Notes: a model not told the origin generated them from the letters alone. A stretch of 64,000 nt of DNA from Megachile rotundata (GCF_050947335.1 NC_134993.1:10230001-10294000), one strand, 5' to 3'. Numbered from the stretch's first letter, positions 34,031 to 47,369 are shown. Translations and numbers: made by a program.

Positions 34031-34374
34031 ATGGTCTGTGAACAGCAACAATTGAAATATTCAATTGAACCTCTAAAATAGTAGACACTTATCTGTCCTA
34101 TAAACGGTAACTCAGTTTTATCGAAATGAAACCTCTCCTCGAAAGTCGTATTCCAAAGATGAATATTTCAAGCTGGGTCAAATTTTTGGCCACAGTGGTC
34201 CATGATTTTCCATTCCTATGCAAAGCTTGATAACCTTGACAGTCGAAATTGGTTCCAGCAATTTCCTTCGGAATTTCGATGATGTTCTATATATTACACA
34301 TTGATCGCACAATTCTTCTGCAAACACGAGTTCCACGAAATAACATGCAACAAAACATCCTGATATATAGCAGT
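34031..34374. other. Unique spacer
   Basis: The minus-strand frame at 34178-34402 runs into the satellite and is not supported. Confidence 0.4.
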
Positions 34375-35110
34375 ACTTCATATAAAGCGCATTTCGTAAC
34401 AAAAGAATTTTTTTATATTTATTGATTTATTATTTTACAAAAGGAATTATACGGAACTGCCATATAACAAGTATAATACTACTTCATATAAAGCGCATTT
34501 TGTAACAAAAGAATTTTTTTATATTTATTGATTTACCATTTTACAAAAGGAATTATATGGAATTGCCATATAACAAGTATAATACTACTTCATATAAAGC
34601 GCATTTCGTAACAAAAGAATTTTTTTATATTTATTGATTTATTATTTTGCAAAAGGAATTATATGGAACTGCCATATAACAAGTATAACACTACTTCATA
34701 TAAAACATATTTTGTAACAAAAGAATTTTTTTATATTCATTGATTTACTATTTTGCAAAAGGAATTATATAGAACTGCCATATAACAAGTATATATAACA
34801 CTACTTCATATAAAACATATTTTGTAACAAAAGAATTTGTCTATATTTATTGATTTACCATTTTGCAAAAGGAATTATATAGAACTGCCATATAACAAGT
34901 GTAACACTACTTCATATAAAACATATATTGTAACAAAAGAATTTTTTTAAATTTATTGATTTTCCATTTTACAAAAGGAATTATATGAAACTGCCATATA
35001 ACAAGTATAACACCAGTTCATATAAAACATATTTTGTAACAAAAGAATATTTTTATATTTATCGATTTACCATTTTGCAAAAAGAATTATATGGAATGGC
35101 TATATAACAA
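34375..35110. repeat. 106-bp satellite-like array, about 7 units
   Basis: ACTTCATATAAA-type anchors at 34375, 34481, 34587, 34693, 34803, 34909 and 35015 give steps of 106, 106, 106, 110, 106 and 106 bp. Each unit has TTTTGTAACAAAAGAAT and CTGCCATATAACAAGTATA. The 110-bp step is explained by an extra ATAT. Confidence 0.96.
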
Positions 35111-35880
35111 ATATGAAAAATACAAGAATATAATTAATGCTTTTTTCCATCTAGTCAATATCAAAATTAAAATTAATTTCGTTAATATAGTTATTAACAA
35201 TTCCAATTCTGTAACTGCCATTTTCACAGCATATCAATCATCCTGCCAACATATCACATCCCGTCAAGCTATTGTACCAAAAAGCACAATAAGAGTGATC
35301 TTTAATTTACATTAGAATCCCCGGGACAGCGTTTCGGATGAATATCATTGTTCCATCAGAATACGAATTATTTTGTTCCATTTGTTTTGAAAATGGCTCG
35401 AAACGTACTGACAGAGCATGGATGTGTTCCCACGAAATCTAATCCCTCGTGACGTGATTTAAATGAACTCATTACACAAAAGGACGTTATCAACGCCGCA
35501 GAGCGAATAAAATCGTTGGGATAGCACGACGAAATGCGTCAAATGAATTACCGTGTTATTATTAACTGGCTAAAATCGAACGGACACGTTAGTGCGATGA
35601 CGTTGTGATAGTGGAAAATGTTACATACTTGCTGCTTTTAATGGATGTCAAGCAGAAATATTTGTATGATGTTTCACCTTCAAATTTTAGATTCGAGTGT
35701 TTCTATAAACAATTTCTTTGTTTAAACGAGGTTCGCGACATTTGATAGACACAGGGTTGTTCACATCGCAGTTGTTTATTATTAAAAATAAATTGAAAGC
35801 TTGTACAGAAGCTTTTTGTAGAGAACAGTGCAGAATATTGTATTGTATAAGTTACAACGAGCTATAGTTATAATCAGTTC
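35111..35880. other. Unique region, no gene recognised
   Basis: No repeat, RNA gene or supported exon is seen. One plus-strand frame (35091-35315) begins in the last satellite unit. Confidence 0.4.
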
Positions 35881-37050
35881 ATAAATTCATCAATTTATCA
35901 ATTAATCAATTAATCAATTAATCAATTAATCAATTAATCAATTAATCAATTAATCAATTAATCAATTAATCAATTTATCAATTTATCAATTTATCAATTT
36001 ATCAATTTATCAATTTATCAATTTATCAATTTATCAATTTATCAATTTATCAATTTATCAATTTATCAATTTATCAATTTATCGATTCATCGATTCATCG
36101 ATTCATCAATTCATCAATTCATCAATATATCAATTCACGAGTTCATAAACTTCCCAATTCATCAATCTATAAAATTACTAATTCAGCAATGCATTAGTTC
36201 ATCAATTCAACAATTCTCCAACTCATCAATTGAGCAATCTATCAAATTACCAATTCATCAGTTCACCATTTCATCAAATTATCAATCCATCAATCTATCA
36301 ATTCACCAGTTCATCAATTCATCAATTTAACAATTCATCAGTTCATCAATTCATTAGTATATCAATTTAGCAATTCACTAATCCATCAATTAACTAATTA
36401 ATCAAATAGCCGATTTATCAAACCAGCAGGCTAAGAATTTACTAATTCAACAGTTCAACAATCTATCAATTCACCAATTCATAAATTTCCTAATTCATCA
36501 GTTGATCAATTCAACAATTCACCAATTTATCAATTCATCAATTCACCAATCCATCAATTAACTAATTAATCAAATCATCAGTCTATGAATTTACCAGTTT
36601 ACCAGTTTATCAATCCACTAATTCACCAATTCATCAATCTATCAATTTTCCAGTTCATCAATTCACCAATTCACCAATTCATCAATTCATAAATTCATTA
36701 ATTCACAAATTTAGCAATTCATCAATTTATTAATTTACCAAATTACCAATACACCAATACACCAATTTATCAATTTATAAACTTACCAATTCACCAATTA
36801 ACTAGTTAATCAAATCATCAGTCTATGAATTCTCCAATTAACCAGTTCATCAATCCACCAATTCACCAATTCATCAATCTATTAATTTTCCAGTTCATGA
36901 ATTCACCAATTTAGTAATTCATCATCAATTCATTAATTTGCCAAATTACCAATACACCAATTCATCAATTCACCAATTCATCAGCCTACAAAATTACCAA
37001 TTCACCAATTCATCAGCCTATAAAATTACCAATTCACCATTTCAATCGAC
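35881..37050. repeat. 8-bp AATTAATC / AATTTATC / AATTCATC array
   Basis: Perfect AATTAATC units pass into perfect AATTTATC units to about 36088. Imperfect AATTCATC and AATTCACC units continue to about 37050. G is nearly absent from the + strand. Confidence 0.96.
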
Positions 37051-38100
37051 CTTCAAACCCCGTTTTTACCATTCAAGGTGAAATTGTGGTTACCATCTTA
37101 TGTTTCTCCCGACCCTACAACTTTCGTTTGAAATATTTCTCCATATCTAACATCGTTTGCGAGATATAAGGGGTAGGATTTCATAGTGACCCGGATCGTC
37201 TACGTACAAGTGTGAATATTCCGAAAAAGGCAGTGAAACGAAGATAAAATCAGCATACACCACGGTAGTAAAATAATCTGGCGAGATTAATTGCTCGTAT
37301 CTTAGTTCTGGTTGGATGCGCCGGGAACAGAGTCTCCTCCCGGTATCGGAAAGCAGAAGACCCGGGTGTCTTCCAGAGGCACACGGTGCCACTAGCATAC
37401 GTAAGCGAAGTATATCATGGAATTCGGAACAGGAGTCTGCCGCACACCCACGGTTACAAATCTTCTGGAAAACTGGAAAGGGGAGAGACGGTGGGGGTGT
37501 CTGACAATGAACATGGAACGATCTGGAGTGTTTCCCCTGTACGGAGTTCTGCAAACACCGATGGAACGAGTTTTCCCGAGACAGAGAACAGCGCTGGATG
37601 AAAGGGGGGTGGGAGATGGGTAAAGTGAAAAAGAAAAGAATTGATTCCGCAGGATGTCACCGTTTCTTGGCAGCGGCCACTGCCATCCCTTCATCCTGCA
37701 GGGAAAGAGTCAGCCCCGTCGAGGAACAACCTAATTGGAAAACAAATAAGCCCTGCTGCAACCTCGCCTGTCTCGGAGAACAGCCTTTGTCGCGGTTCCA
37801 AATTGTTCTGGCCTCTTCAAGTAAATTCGTAAATGCGACGCGCAACTCTGCATCGACAGCTCTTTAGGGTGGGGACAGGTCGACGCGCCGGGTGTGACGC
37901 GTGTTCGTGACTTTGGGAATTGTTGTGGGCGTGTGTTTAAGAAATTCTTTGCTATCGGGTTGATGGAGTTTTGTATTTATGGTGTTTGAGGATTTTAGTG
38001 GAATTTTGGTGATGTTTCGGCTATTTAGATTTTGAGGGTTTTATAATTTGGAAGTTTGGGGATTTGGAGGATTCGAGAATTTGGGATTTGAAGAATTTGG
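37051..38100. other. GC-rich unique island with multiple overlapping frames
   Basis: Between about 37150 and 37870 up to four frames are open over the same bases on both strands, because GC is high and TAA/TAG/TGA are rare. The longest is 37147-37554 (minus, 135 codons). None shows a motif I know. One may be a genuine exon, but the sequence does not single any out. Position between inverted 8-bp arrays (35.9-37.05 and 39.5-40.7 kb) is noted. Confidence 0.4.
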
Positions 38101-38109
38101 GGACTTTAA

Positions 38110-38350
38110 ATGTATTAGTATATGACTATTCTATTATTTTACTAATTTACTATTTTACTATTTTACTATATCACCACTTCACTACTTCAATATTTTACTA
38201 CTTCAATATTTTACTACTTCAATATTTCACTACTTCAATACTTCACTACTTCAATACTTCACTAATTCAATACTTTACTACTTCAATACTTCACTACTTC
38301 AATACTTCACTACTTCACTACTTCATTATTTTACTATTTTATAATCTTAC
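38110..38350. repeat. 8-bp TACTTCAA/TACTTCAC array
   Basis: Alternating TACTTCAA and TACTTCAC words give 16-bp pairs; the flanks degrade into TATTTTAC words. Confidence 0.92.
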
Positions 38351-38374
38351 TATACAAGGTTTGTAATTTTTAAG

Positions 38375-38765
38375 GCCTGAAATTTTGAAATACTTAAATT
38401 CTCAAATTCCTAATTGTTAAATTCTCAAAATCCCTAAATTTCCAAATTCTCAAAATCCCTAAATTCCCAGATTTCCAAATGGTTAAATTCTCGAAATCCT
38501 TAAGCCCAAATCCCCAAAATTCCAAATTGTCAAATTCTCAAAATTCCTAAACCCTAAATCCAAAAATCCTTAAATTTCCAAACTGTCAAATTCCCAAAAT
38601 CCTTAAACCCCAAATCCCTAAATCCCTAAATCCCCAAATTTCCAAATTCTCAAAATCCCTAAACCCCAAATCCCCAAATTTCCAAATCGTCAAACTCTTC
38701 AAATTCCCAATTCCCCAAATTCTTCCAAATCCCTAAATTCCCAAAATGACTAAAACCCTAACCTC
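38375..38765. repeat. Degenerate AAATCCCTAAATTCCC tract
   Basis: C-rich, G-poor words (CCCTAAATTCCCAAAT, TTCTCAAAATCCC) repeat irregularly, with some longer blocks repeated at about 60 bp. Confidence 0.8.
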
Positions 38766-39484
38766 TCCCATCAAAAGCAATCTCCCTACCATCTTCTTTT
38801 ATCGCCCTTAAACTCGTACAGTTCCTAAGCAATTATTAAGACTTCGAGTAAGTTCATAAATCGCGAAGAAAAACCGTCGGTAATAAAGCAAACGAGGCGT
38901 AATCTCTCAGTTTAATTCTTAGATTTTTGCCAACGTCGTTTTGGCACTGTATGGCCTGCCATTATTGCCTTGGAGCAATGCCTGTTTCCTATTCATGAGG
39001 TTCTTTTCCTTTTATAAATCTCTCGTCGGAGATAAATTGCCAAGAAATACCTACTCTTTACGTTAACCGAGTGTGTACGGTTAAAGTACTTTCGTTTGCA
39101 TAAAACTAACCAAATACATATGGATTTATTCCTTACTCAACGTAATTGGGCTACCGGATATCAATATCCAATTTTATAGAGTGACTCGATGGGAAAAACC
39201 GAATAGAAGTTTCATTTTATTTCGACTACTTAGCATACTTGAAAAATGGATCGTGTGTGATGGTTTATCTTGGGGTAAATTCAGAGGAGATTTTGAAAGA
39301 GATTCGAGACGTTTTATGTTAAGTGATACTGTATGGTGTGCGGTGGTGATAGTATATAGTGGGCAGCGAATTGATACGATATAAATTTAATCGAGTGGTT
39401 AACCATACAAATTTAATTTATTAACCATTCAAATTTAATTATTACACACAAAAATGTAAAAGTTAAGAACAAAGCACAGAAAGG
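38766..39484. other. Unique region, no gene recognised
   Basis: A plus-strand frame (39181-39384) has no family signal. No repeats. Confidence 0.4.
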
Positions 39485-40700
39485 TGAATTGGTGGATTGA
39501 TGAATTGATAGAGTGGTAGATTGATAGACTGATAGATTGGTAGACTTATAGATTGATAGACTGATAGACTGATAGACTGGTAGACTGATAGATTTGTAGA
39601 CTGATAGATTGGTAGACTGATAGATTGATAGACTGATAGATTGATAGACTGATAGATTGGTAGACTGATAGATTGATAGACTGATAGATTGGTAGACTTA
39701 TATATTGATAGACTGATAGATTGATGGACTGATAGATTGATAGACTGATAGATTGGTAGACTGATAGATTGGTAGACTTATAGATTGATAGACTGACAGA
39801 TTAATAGATTGATGAACTGATAAATTGACGAACTTATAAATTGACAAACTGATGAATTGGTGAATTGTTGAATTGATGAATTGACGAACTGATGAATTGA
39901 TGCATTGACGAACTGATGAATTGGTGAATTGTTGAATTGATGAACTGCTGAACTGGTGAATTGATAATTTGACAGATTGATGAAATCACGAATTGGTGAA
40001 TTGAGTGACTGACGAATTGGAAACTTTATGAATTCGTGAATTGATGAATTGGTACATTGATACATTGGTGCATTGATGTATTAATGAAATAGTGAATTGA
40101 TGAATTGGTGAATTGGTAATTTGATAGATTGATCAAATGATGAGTTGAAGAATTGTTGAATTGATGAACTGATGAATTGATGAACTGGTGAATTGGTAAT
40201 TTTATAGATTGATGAGTTGATGATTTGGTGAATTGAACAACTGATGAATTGGGAAATTTATGAATTCATGAATTGATAAATTAATACATTGGTGCATTGA
40301 TGTATTAATGAAATGGTGAATTGGTAATTTGATAAATTGATCAATTGATGAATTGGAGAATTGTTGAATTGATGAACTGATGAATTGGTAATTTTATAGA
40401 TCGATGAATTAATGAATTGATTAATTGGTGACTTAGTAATTTGATAGATGGATGAATTGATGATTTGGTGAATTGGTAAATTGATAAATGAATGCATTGA
40501 TGAATTGATGAATTGGTAAATTCATAAACCGATGAATGGGTAATTTTTTCATTGATGAATTAATGAGCTCATGAACTGATAAACTGATAGTTTGATGAAT
40601 TGATGAAAATTGATGACTAACTAATAGATTGATAAATCTAAAAATTGATTAATTCATGCAACAATACTTTGATAAATTGATAAATCAATAAATTAAAAAT
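39485..40700. repeat. 8-bp GATAGATT/GGTAGACT then GATGAATT/GGTGAATT array
   Basis: The first half is 16-bp pairs (GATAGATTGGTAGACT). The second half is GATGAATTGGTGAATT, the reverse complement of the AATTCACCAATTCATC array at 36.1-37.05 kb. Minus-strand frames of Ser/Ile/His/Gln/Phe repeats are by-products. Confidence 0.95.
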
Positions 40701-41519
40701 TTGTCAATTTAACCAACTATTGAATTCCTGAATCTTTATTTTTATTTACGAGTATAAAAATTACTTAAAACGTACCTCTGAATTAATCAACAACATACAA
40801 TATTAATAAACCCTTTTACAGATGTCTGTAACAAAAAAAAGTGCCAATATAAAAATGTCAATAAACCTGTCACAGACAACTACAGCACAGTCTATCTACA
40901 GATAAATGGAAGCAATTATTGCAATTAATTGTTGGAAATAACGTTAAACGAACGAGCAACTCTCAAAGTAGTATAATTGACACAAATACTTCATGAAAGA
41001 AACGGACAGCAGATGTAAGGAAAAAGAATTAAACGTCAATCTGGAATAATCCCTGCAGAATAAAACAAAGAACACAGCGCCGGGCCAAATTACTGAAGAA
41101 AAGAGGAAGAAACGGCAGATGAATTGTCAGGATTTTACCCTTTTTCCAGGCCGCCCTGAACAACGACCCTTTCGACAACTTATGGCAGACTGAAAGGAAA
41201 ATTAATTAAGCTGAAGGTAAAGATAATTAATTAAGAATTAGGCGTTTCATCTACGTAAATTAAGTTACTGAACGGGAACAAGCTTGAAGGTAATTCTTAG
41301 AAAGCTTGTTAATTACTGCTATAGTATAAAGGTAGACGAAGGCATTGTAATGTGATAAATACTGTAAACAGATGTGATAACAATTTAGGAACCGAATTCT
41401 ATTTCAAAGCATTTATTTTGGGGGAAAATGGAGTTTTGTAGTACACTTTCTTTTGTATGTAGTTTTTATTGAGATTTAAGCATTGGTGGACTTTTTGGTA
41501 GGTACAAATTTAGGGTTTT
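40701..41519. other. Unique region, no gene recognised
   Basis: AT-rich with no tandem pattern and no supported exon or RNA gene. Confidence 0.4.
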
Positions 41520-42560
41520 ATGAATTTGGGAATTTTTGAGTTTGTAGATTTAAATATTTAATGGGGGTCGTAGCAGTTGGAAATTGGAGAAATTAGAATT
41601 TTTAAATTTCGAAAATTTGGAAATTGGACATTTGAGAATTTGTAAATTTGGGAATTTGAAAATTGGAAATTTGTAAATTTGGGAATTTAAAAATTGGATT
41701 TTGGATATTTGGAATTCAGAAATTTGAAAATTTGGAAAGTTAAGAATTTAGAAATTTGAAAATTTAGAAACTTAGAAATTTGAAAATTTGGAAATTTGAA
41801 AATGTGAGAATTTTGTAAATTAGTAATTTGGAAATGTGAGAATTTTGTAAATTAGTAATTTGGAAATTCGGAAAATTGGAAATTTGAAAATTTAGTAAAT
41901 TAGGAATTTGGAAATTTGAAAAATTGGGAATTTGGAAAATTAGGAAGTTGGAAATTTGGAAAATGGGAAAATTGAAAATTTGGAGAATTGGAAATTTGGA
42001 AATTTTAAAATTTAGAAAATTGGAAATTTGGGTATTTGCTAAATTAGGAATTTGAAAATATGGAAATTTGGAAATTTGAAAGTTTAGCGATTTGGAAAAT
42101 GGGAAAATTTGGAATTTGGAAAATTAGGAAGTTGGAAATTTAGAAAATTGAAAATTTGGAGAATTGGAAATTTGGAAATTTCAAAATTTAGAAAATTGGA
42201 AATTTGGAAATTTGCTAAATTAGGAATTTGAAAATGTGGAAATTTGGAAAATTTGACAATTGGAAATTTGGAAAATTAGAATGTTGGAAATTTGGAAAAT
42301 GGGAAAATTGAAAATTTGGAGAATTGAGAATTTGGAAAATTGGAAAATTGGAAATTTGAAAATTTAGAAAATTGGGAATTTGAAAATTGGAAATTTGGAA
42401 ATTTGAAAGTTTAGCAATTTTGAAAATTGGAAAATTGTAAATTTGAAAGTTTAGCAATTTTGAAAATGGGAAAATTGGAAATTTGAGAATTCGGAAAATT
42501 TGGAAATCTTGAAAATTGTAAATTTGAAAGTTTGAAAATTGGAAAATTTAAGAATTAATG
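41520..42560. repeat. 8-9-bp GGAAATTT/GAAAATTT array
   Basis: GGAAATTTGGAAAATTGGAA-type words repeat irregularly, with a longer block of about 180 bp partly repeated (about 41960-42120 and 42120-42300). C is almost absent from the + strand. Confidence 0.93.
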
Positions 42561-43250
42561 AATTTGGAAATTCGATAATTAAAAAATGTACAGTTGAAAT
42601 CGGCTAAATCGTCCTCGGTTTGCGCGTAAAATATTTTGAAAAAGAAAGTACGAAAATATTTATTCGTTGCTCGAAAATCGTGCGTCGAAAACTCTCCGCT
42701 GCGAAACAACGAGATGGCCGTAGTTTCTCGTATTTCACCGCATGAGACCCCCAAGTAGTCGATTCAGAGTTGGTCCGTCGTTCCACTACACCTTTAAACC
42801 TCACAGAGAACAGAATTACAGTTGTACTACTTTAAAGGAACACAGTTTTGGTTGTTTTAGACTCATTAAGAAAAAGTTGGCTACTTTGAAGGTAGGCGCG
42901 AACCCTTTAGTACGCTCCCTCACTTTCAGAGCATGCTCTTAGAAGTGCATGAATAGAAAATCTCGGTCTCTGAATGGTTAGATATAAATGGTCAGTTATA
43001 TACGCTGGTACAAAAACGTCTGGCTCGTTCATGAAAGCATTTGTAAGCGGCCGAATGTGTGCGGTTTTCAAACTTCTTTCGTCTGTTGAACCTACAGTTA
43101 TTTCCTTCAACCGGAATCGAGTGTCTACGTATTCAAGGTACAATTTTCAGTTCCATGTTTACTGAAAATGTACGTTTATGAAGTTTCGAAGTATCATTGT
43201 TAAGTTTTTGTATTCGAATATTTTTTCTTTTTTAAGTTCTTAAATTATTA
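42561..43250. other. Unique region, no gene recognised
   Basis: Frames on both strands (42548-42804 minus, 42742-42942 plus, 42907-43143 minus) overlap one another. None is recognised. Confidence 0.4.
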
Positions 43251-43254
43251 TATT

Positions 43255-44040
43255 GGTGAATTAGCAAGTTATCAAATTTGTAGTTTGAAAAATTTTAAAC
43301 ATTTCAACACTGAAGTTTTCAAGTTTTGGAACATAAAAATTTGAGTATATAAAATTATAATTTAAAAATGTAGAAGTCAATGGATATTGGTAAATTAGCA
43401 AGTTATCAAATTTGTAGTTTGAAAAATTTAAAATATTTCTACATTGAAGTTTTTACGTTTTGGAACCTAAAAATTTGAGTATATAAAATTATAATTTAAA
43501 AATGCAGAAATCAATGGATATTGGTAAATTAGCAAGCTATCAAATTTGTAGTTTGAAAAATTAAAAATATTGCAACACTGAGGTTTTTAAGTTTTGGAAC
43601 ATAAAAATTTGACTACATAAAATTATAATTTAAAAATGCAGAAATCAATGGATATTGGTAAATTGGCAAGTTATCAAATTTGTAGTTTGAAAAATTAAAA
43701 ATATTTCAACACTGAAGTTTTCAAGTTTTGGAACATAAAAATTTGACTACATAAAATTATAATTTAAAAATGCAGAAATCAATGGATATTGGTAAATTAG
43801 CAAGCTATCAAATTTGTAGTTTGAAAAATTAAAAATATTTCAACACTGAAGTTTTCAAGTTTTGGAACCTAAAAATTTGAGTATATAAAATTATAATTTA
43901 AAAATGTAGAAGTCAATGGATATTGGTAAATTAGCAAGTTATCAAATTTGTAGTTTGAAAAATTAAAAATATTTCAACACTGAAGTTTTTAAGTTTTGGA
44001 ACCTAAAAATTATAATTTAAAAATATAATAATTAATGGAT
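43255..44040. repeat. 134-bp satellite-like array, about 6 units
   Basis: TCAAATTTGTAGTTTGAAAA anchors at 43272, 43406, 43540, 43674, 43808 and 43942 are exactly 134 bp apart five times. Unit identity is high and the last unit is truncated. Other constants are AAGTTTTGGAAC and AAAATTATAATTTAAAAAT. Confidence 0.97.
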
Positions 44041-44520
44041 ATATTTAAATATTGTAAGAATATGTAAATTAAATTTTGAAAAAAATAGCTGTACAATAAA
44101 ATGGATTGTTAAGTGATCGTTGAGTGCATACAAGTGTTAAGTCACTTGGGTACACGCCCAGTCGTTCCTGTTACAGCAAAGAAAGAGCGCTTTCATGGAA
44201 AGACATGGAGGAAGCATCGATTGCTGGATCTCCATATGCAAATCAAACAACAGAAAAACAACACATCTTGTCCTTAATGCGTTGTGTTCGATCGTACAGC
44301 TATACTTTATGTGCACTGTAGTTGATAGCTGGGGAAAAACCATATCTATAGCAGTCGAATACGATGTAGAATTAATTAGTATAAGAATATTGATTGCTTT
44401 TTGTAAATGGTAGATTGGATTCATTTATGAAATGAACTGGACGACGATTAAATTTAATTTGCAAATTTGTGATTTGTCAGTTCTTATGTCTATAAGTTTG
44501 TCAATTTTTATATTCGTGAA
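44041..44520. other. Unique spacer
   Basis: Opposed frames at 44124-44424 are not recognised and are probably fortuitous. Confidence 0.4.
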
Positions 44521-44524
44521 TTAA

Positions 44525-45205
44525 TAAATTTATAGACTTCTTGATAGATTGATAGCTTGATAGATTGATAGCTTGATAGATTGATAGATTGATAGCTTGA
44601 GAGATTGATAGCTTGATAGATTGACAGCTTGATAAATTGACAGCTTGATAGATTGAGAGCTTGATAGATTGAGAGCTTGATAGATTGATAGCTTTATACA
44701 TTAACAGCTTGATAGATTGATAGCTTGATAGATTGAGAGCTAGATAGATTGAGAGCTTGATAGATTGATAGCTTGATAACTTGATAGATTTATAGACTGA
44801 TAGATTGGTAGATTGATAAATTGGTAAATTGATAGATTGATAATCTGATAGCTTGATGAATTGATAGATTGGTAGGTTGATAAATTAATAGATTGATAAT
44901 CTGATAGCTTGATGAATTGATGGGTTGGTACGTTGATAAATTGATAGATTGATAATCTGATACCTTGATGAATTGATGGATTGGTAGCTTGATAATTTGA
45001 TAGATTGATAATGTGATAGCCTGATGAATTGATAGATTGGTAGATTGATACACTGATAGCTTGATGAATTGATAGATTGGTAGATTGCCAGTTGATGGGT
45101 TAATCGATTGATACATTGATAGTTTGATGAATTGATACATTGATAGATTAATGGATTGATACATTGATGGATTGATAAATTGTTATATTGATGAATTGCA
45201 GAATA
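44525..45205. repeat. 8-bp GATAGATT/GATAGCTT array with higher-order blocks
   Basis: 16-bp pairs GATAGATTGATAGCTT dominate to about 44790. Beyond that, blocks containing GATAATCTGATAGCTTGATG recur at roughly 64 bp. Minus-strand open frames are repeat translations. Confidence 0.95.
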
Positions 45206-45683
45206 CATAAATTTTTTAATTTAAATATTGCTAAACTTCAAATATCTAACTCTGAAAATTCAAACCTCAATTTGATCAAACTTGAAGCTCTAAAACTATA
45301 AATCCATAAAACCATAAAATTCAAAAAAAAAAAAACAGAAAATTTAAGCCCGAAAATTCACAAATAGAAGAGTTCAAAAGTACAACAATAGAGATCGTTG
45401 AAATTAGCAAAATACCGGTTGAATTCGTGCTCGGATCCCGGAAATCCCGCGATTTTCACACATCAGCTGATGAATAATTCACTGAGAGAGAGCCGAATCG
45501 TTTGTCCAAAGGTTTGAACAAATCACAGCAATGCAAGACAATTCCCCAACGCCACATCCCTTTTTGATCGTGCACGTTCCATGAATCGTTGCGCAATCGT
45601 ACACAAGGCGATTCAACATGAAATAACAAGTGCAAAATGTGCAATAAAATATTGCTTACGTTTATTCGCTGCCCTTTGTTTTA
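45206..45683. other. Unique spacer
   Basis: No gene or repeat is recognised; short frames on both strands near 45456-45650 are unsupported. Confidence 0.4.
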
Positions 45684-46570
45684 TTATACCTTCAGACAAG
45701 TACCATTTTTTATATTTCCATCAAATCAGTCTGACTTTCACAATCGTTCAATTAATATACAATAACCAATTAAACATCCGGTCGATAAAATCGAAATACG
45801 GAAATTTATGGAACATAAAGTTTCGAAAGTTGCAAAATTTGGGGATATAGACAACTCGAACTCGACGACCAGAGGTACAGAAGTTTGGGAAACACAGAAA
45901 CTTGGATACGTAGCAGTTAGGAAATACAGTGACTCGGGAATAGAGAAGTTCGGGAAATATAGAAACTCTAGAGTATACAAATCCGAGGAATATAGAAATT
46001 GGGATACAAAAATTTGCACCGTTGTTTGCAACATTCTGCGGCAGCGAAAGCACCGCGCCCGTAAGCTCCACAGCGAATCATACCGGCGTATCCGATTGCT
46101 ATATCTCGCCATTATAGCTGCTCGAAAATGCTGCTAATTCTTTACCAGAAATGACACGTGCCAGCCACCGCAAGATTAACGCTCCCGATACTGCGTGCGA
46201 ACAAACAGTTGCAAGCCAAATTGGGTAAACTGCAAAGCTCGCGACTAATCGAGCACGCGTACTCATCGAGCATCCAATCTCGATTTTCTCGAAAACCATG
46301 CTTCGTATAAAAAATTTCATTCCCCATTTTCGACCTATTTTTCGCGCAGAACCTCCGCCCGATTCACGGAATGCTACGTTCGACGCGGCGTTCGAGAATT
46401 CCGATTTCGAGCTCCCCTGTCAGATCGGCTATACATCGCCGGGAAGAAATCGAAGATTCGAGGACGGTTCGGAACTCCTACTTCCTTTGTCGAACGTTCC
46501 TTTTCGAGTGTACTTTACGTTTCGTAGTCTGTTTCGGAAGGTTCAATGTTCGGTTGGCACAGCAGCTTTA
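45684..46570. repeat. Dispersed 0.87-kb duplication, copy B
   Basis: Partner of 32112-32987. The core keeps a constant 13,569-bp offset with no net insertion or deletion. Near the right end this copy has about 19 extra bases (GTTTCGTAGTCTGTTTCGG region, about 46519). Flanking sequences are unrelated to those of copy A. There are no terminal repeats or target duplications that I can identify, so transposition, segmental duplication and gene conversion remain open. Confidence 0.92.
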
Positions 46571-47369
46571 TAGGGTTTGCGGTCCTCAGACGTATTCTTG
46601 TATAAACAACCGTTTGGTAACTACTACTGAATTATTTGCTCATACTTTGAAGTTGATGCTTTGTGTTAAATTTATATTTAACCTCTAGTTTTGTTTTGTC
46701 CTACTAAAAAATTTCAGAAGAAAGGTATTCTTAAGTATCAATTTTCTGAAATGATTCGTAATTTTTCTAAAGCCAATATCGAATTAGGAAATGACACAAA
46801 GTGCAATCACAGTTTCTAAGATTTAGAGCGCAATCATTTGGGGTTTTAATCAACATAAAAAGAAGGATCGATCGCGTAAAAACAACGCGTCCAACGATCG
46901 TGTAGAAGGAGATATTTGATTTACGAGGGGCGCTTATCGGAGTTCGATTTTCGATTTTGATGGAACTCTCGTGAGCGGGCCAAAACCCTTCTCTTCCTCT
47001 TTTTATCGGCTGTAATTCGATTCTAAAAGGCGAAACTATCTCGGCAAGTGGCTCCCGGTTCCGAGCTACATCGAGAACTGTCGGAGAGCCCTTCAGAACT
47101 CGGCTGACTCCTTTAAAATCGAATCATCGACGAAAAAGGGGTCCGCTTGCACGAGTTAACAATTGTTAACGTGTTATGTACGTTCCAAGTTTAAATGTAC
47201 TCGGATTACAGGGAACAGTAATTACTTCCTTTAAACTGTACATGTTGCACGGAAAATAGAAGGCGGTTTTAATTTCAGGCACCATTTTAGACGGGTTAAT
47301 TCGCTTGAAATTGTATATGGTTTAAGGGAGGTGTGTGCTTCAAGTGTCAAGTGTTTTCATAAAAATCAT
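46571..47369. other. Unique region, no gene recognised
   Basis: Moderately CpG-containing sequence at about 46870-47150 without a recognised exon. Confidence 0.4.

Noticed and set aside
34375..35110. CRISPR-like regular spacing
   Set aside because: Units are contiguous tandem copies with no variable spacers between conserved repeats, there are no cas genes, and the DNA is eukaryotic in character.
37147..37554. 135-codon minus-strand frame as a gene
   Set aside because: Several other frames are open over the same GC-rich bases on both strands and no motif is recognised; high GC alone explains the scarcity of stops.
39780..40700. Hammerhead ribozyme motifs (CTGATGA) in the array
   Set aside because: CTGATGA arises from the 8-bp period; the flanking stems and the conserved GAAA core are absent.
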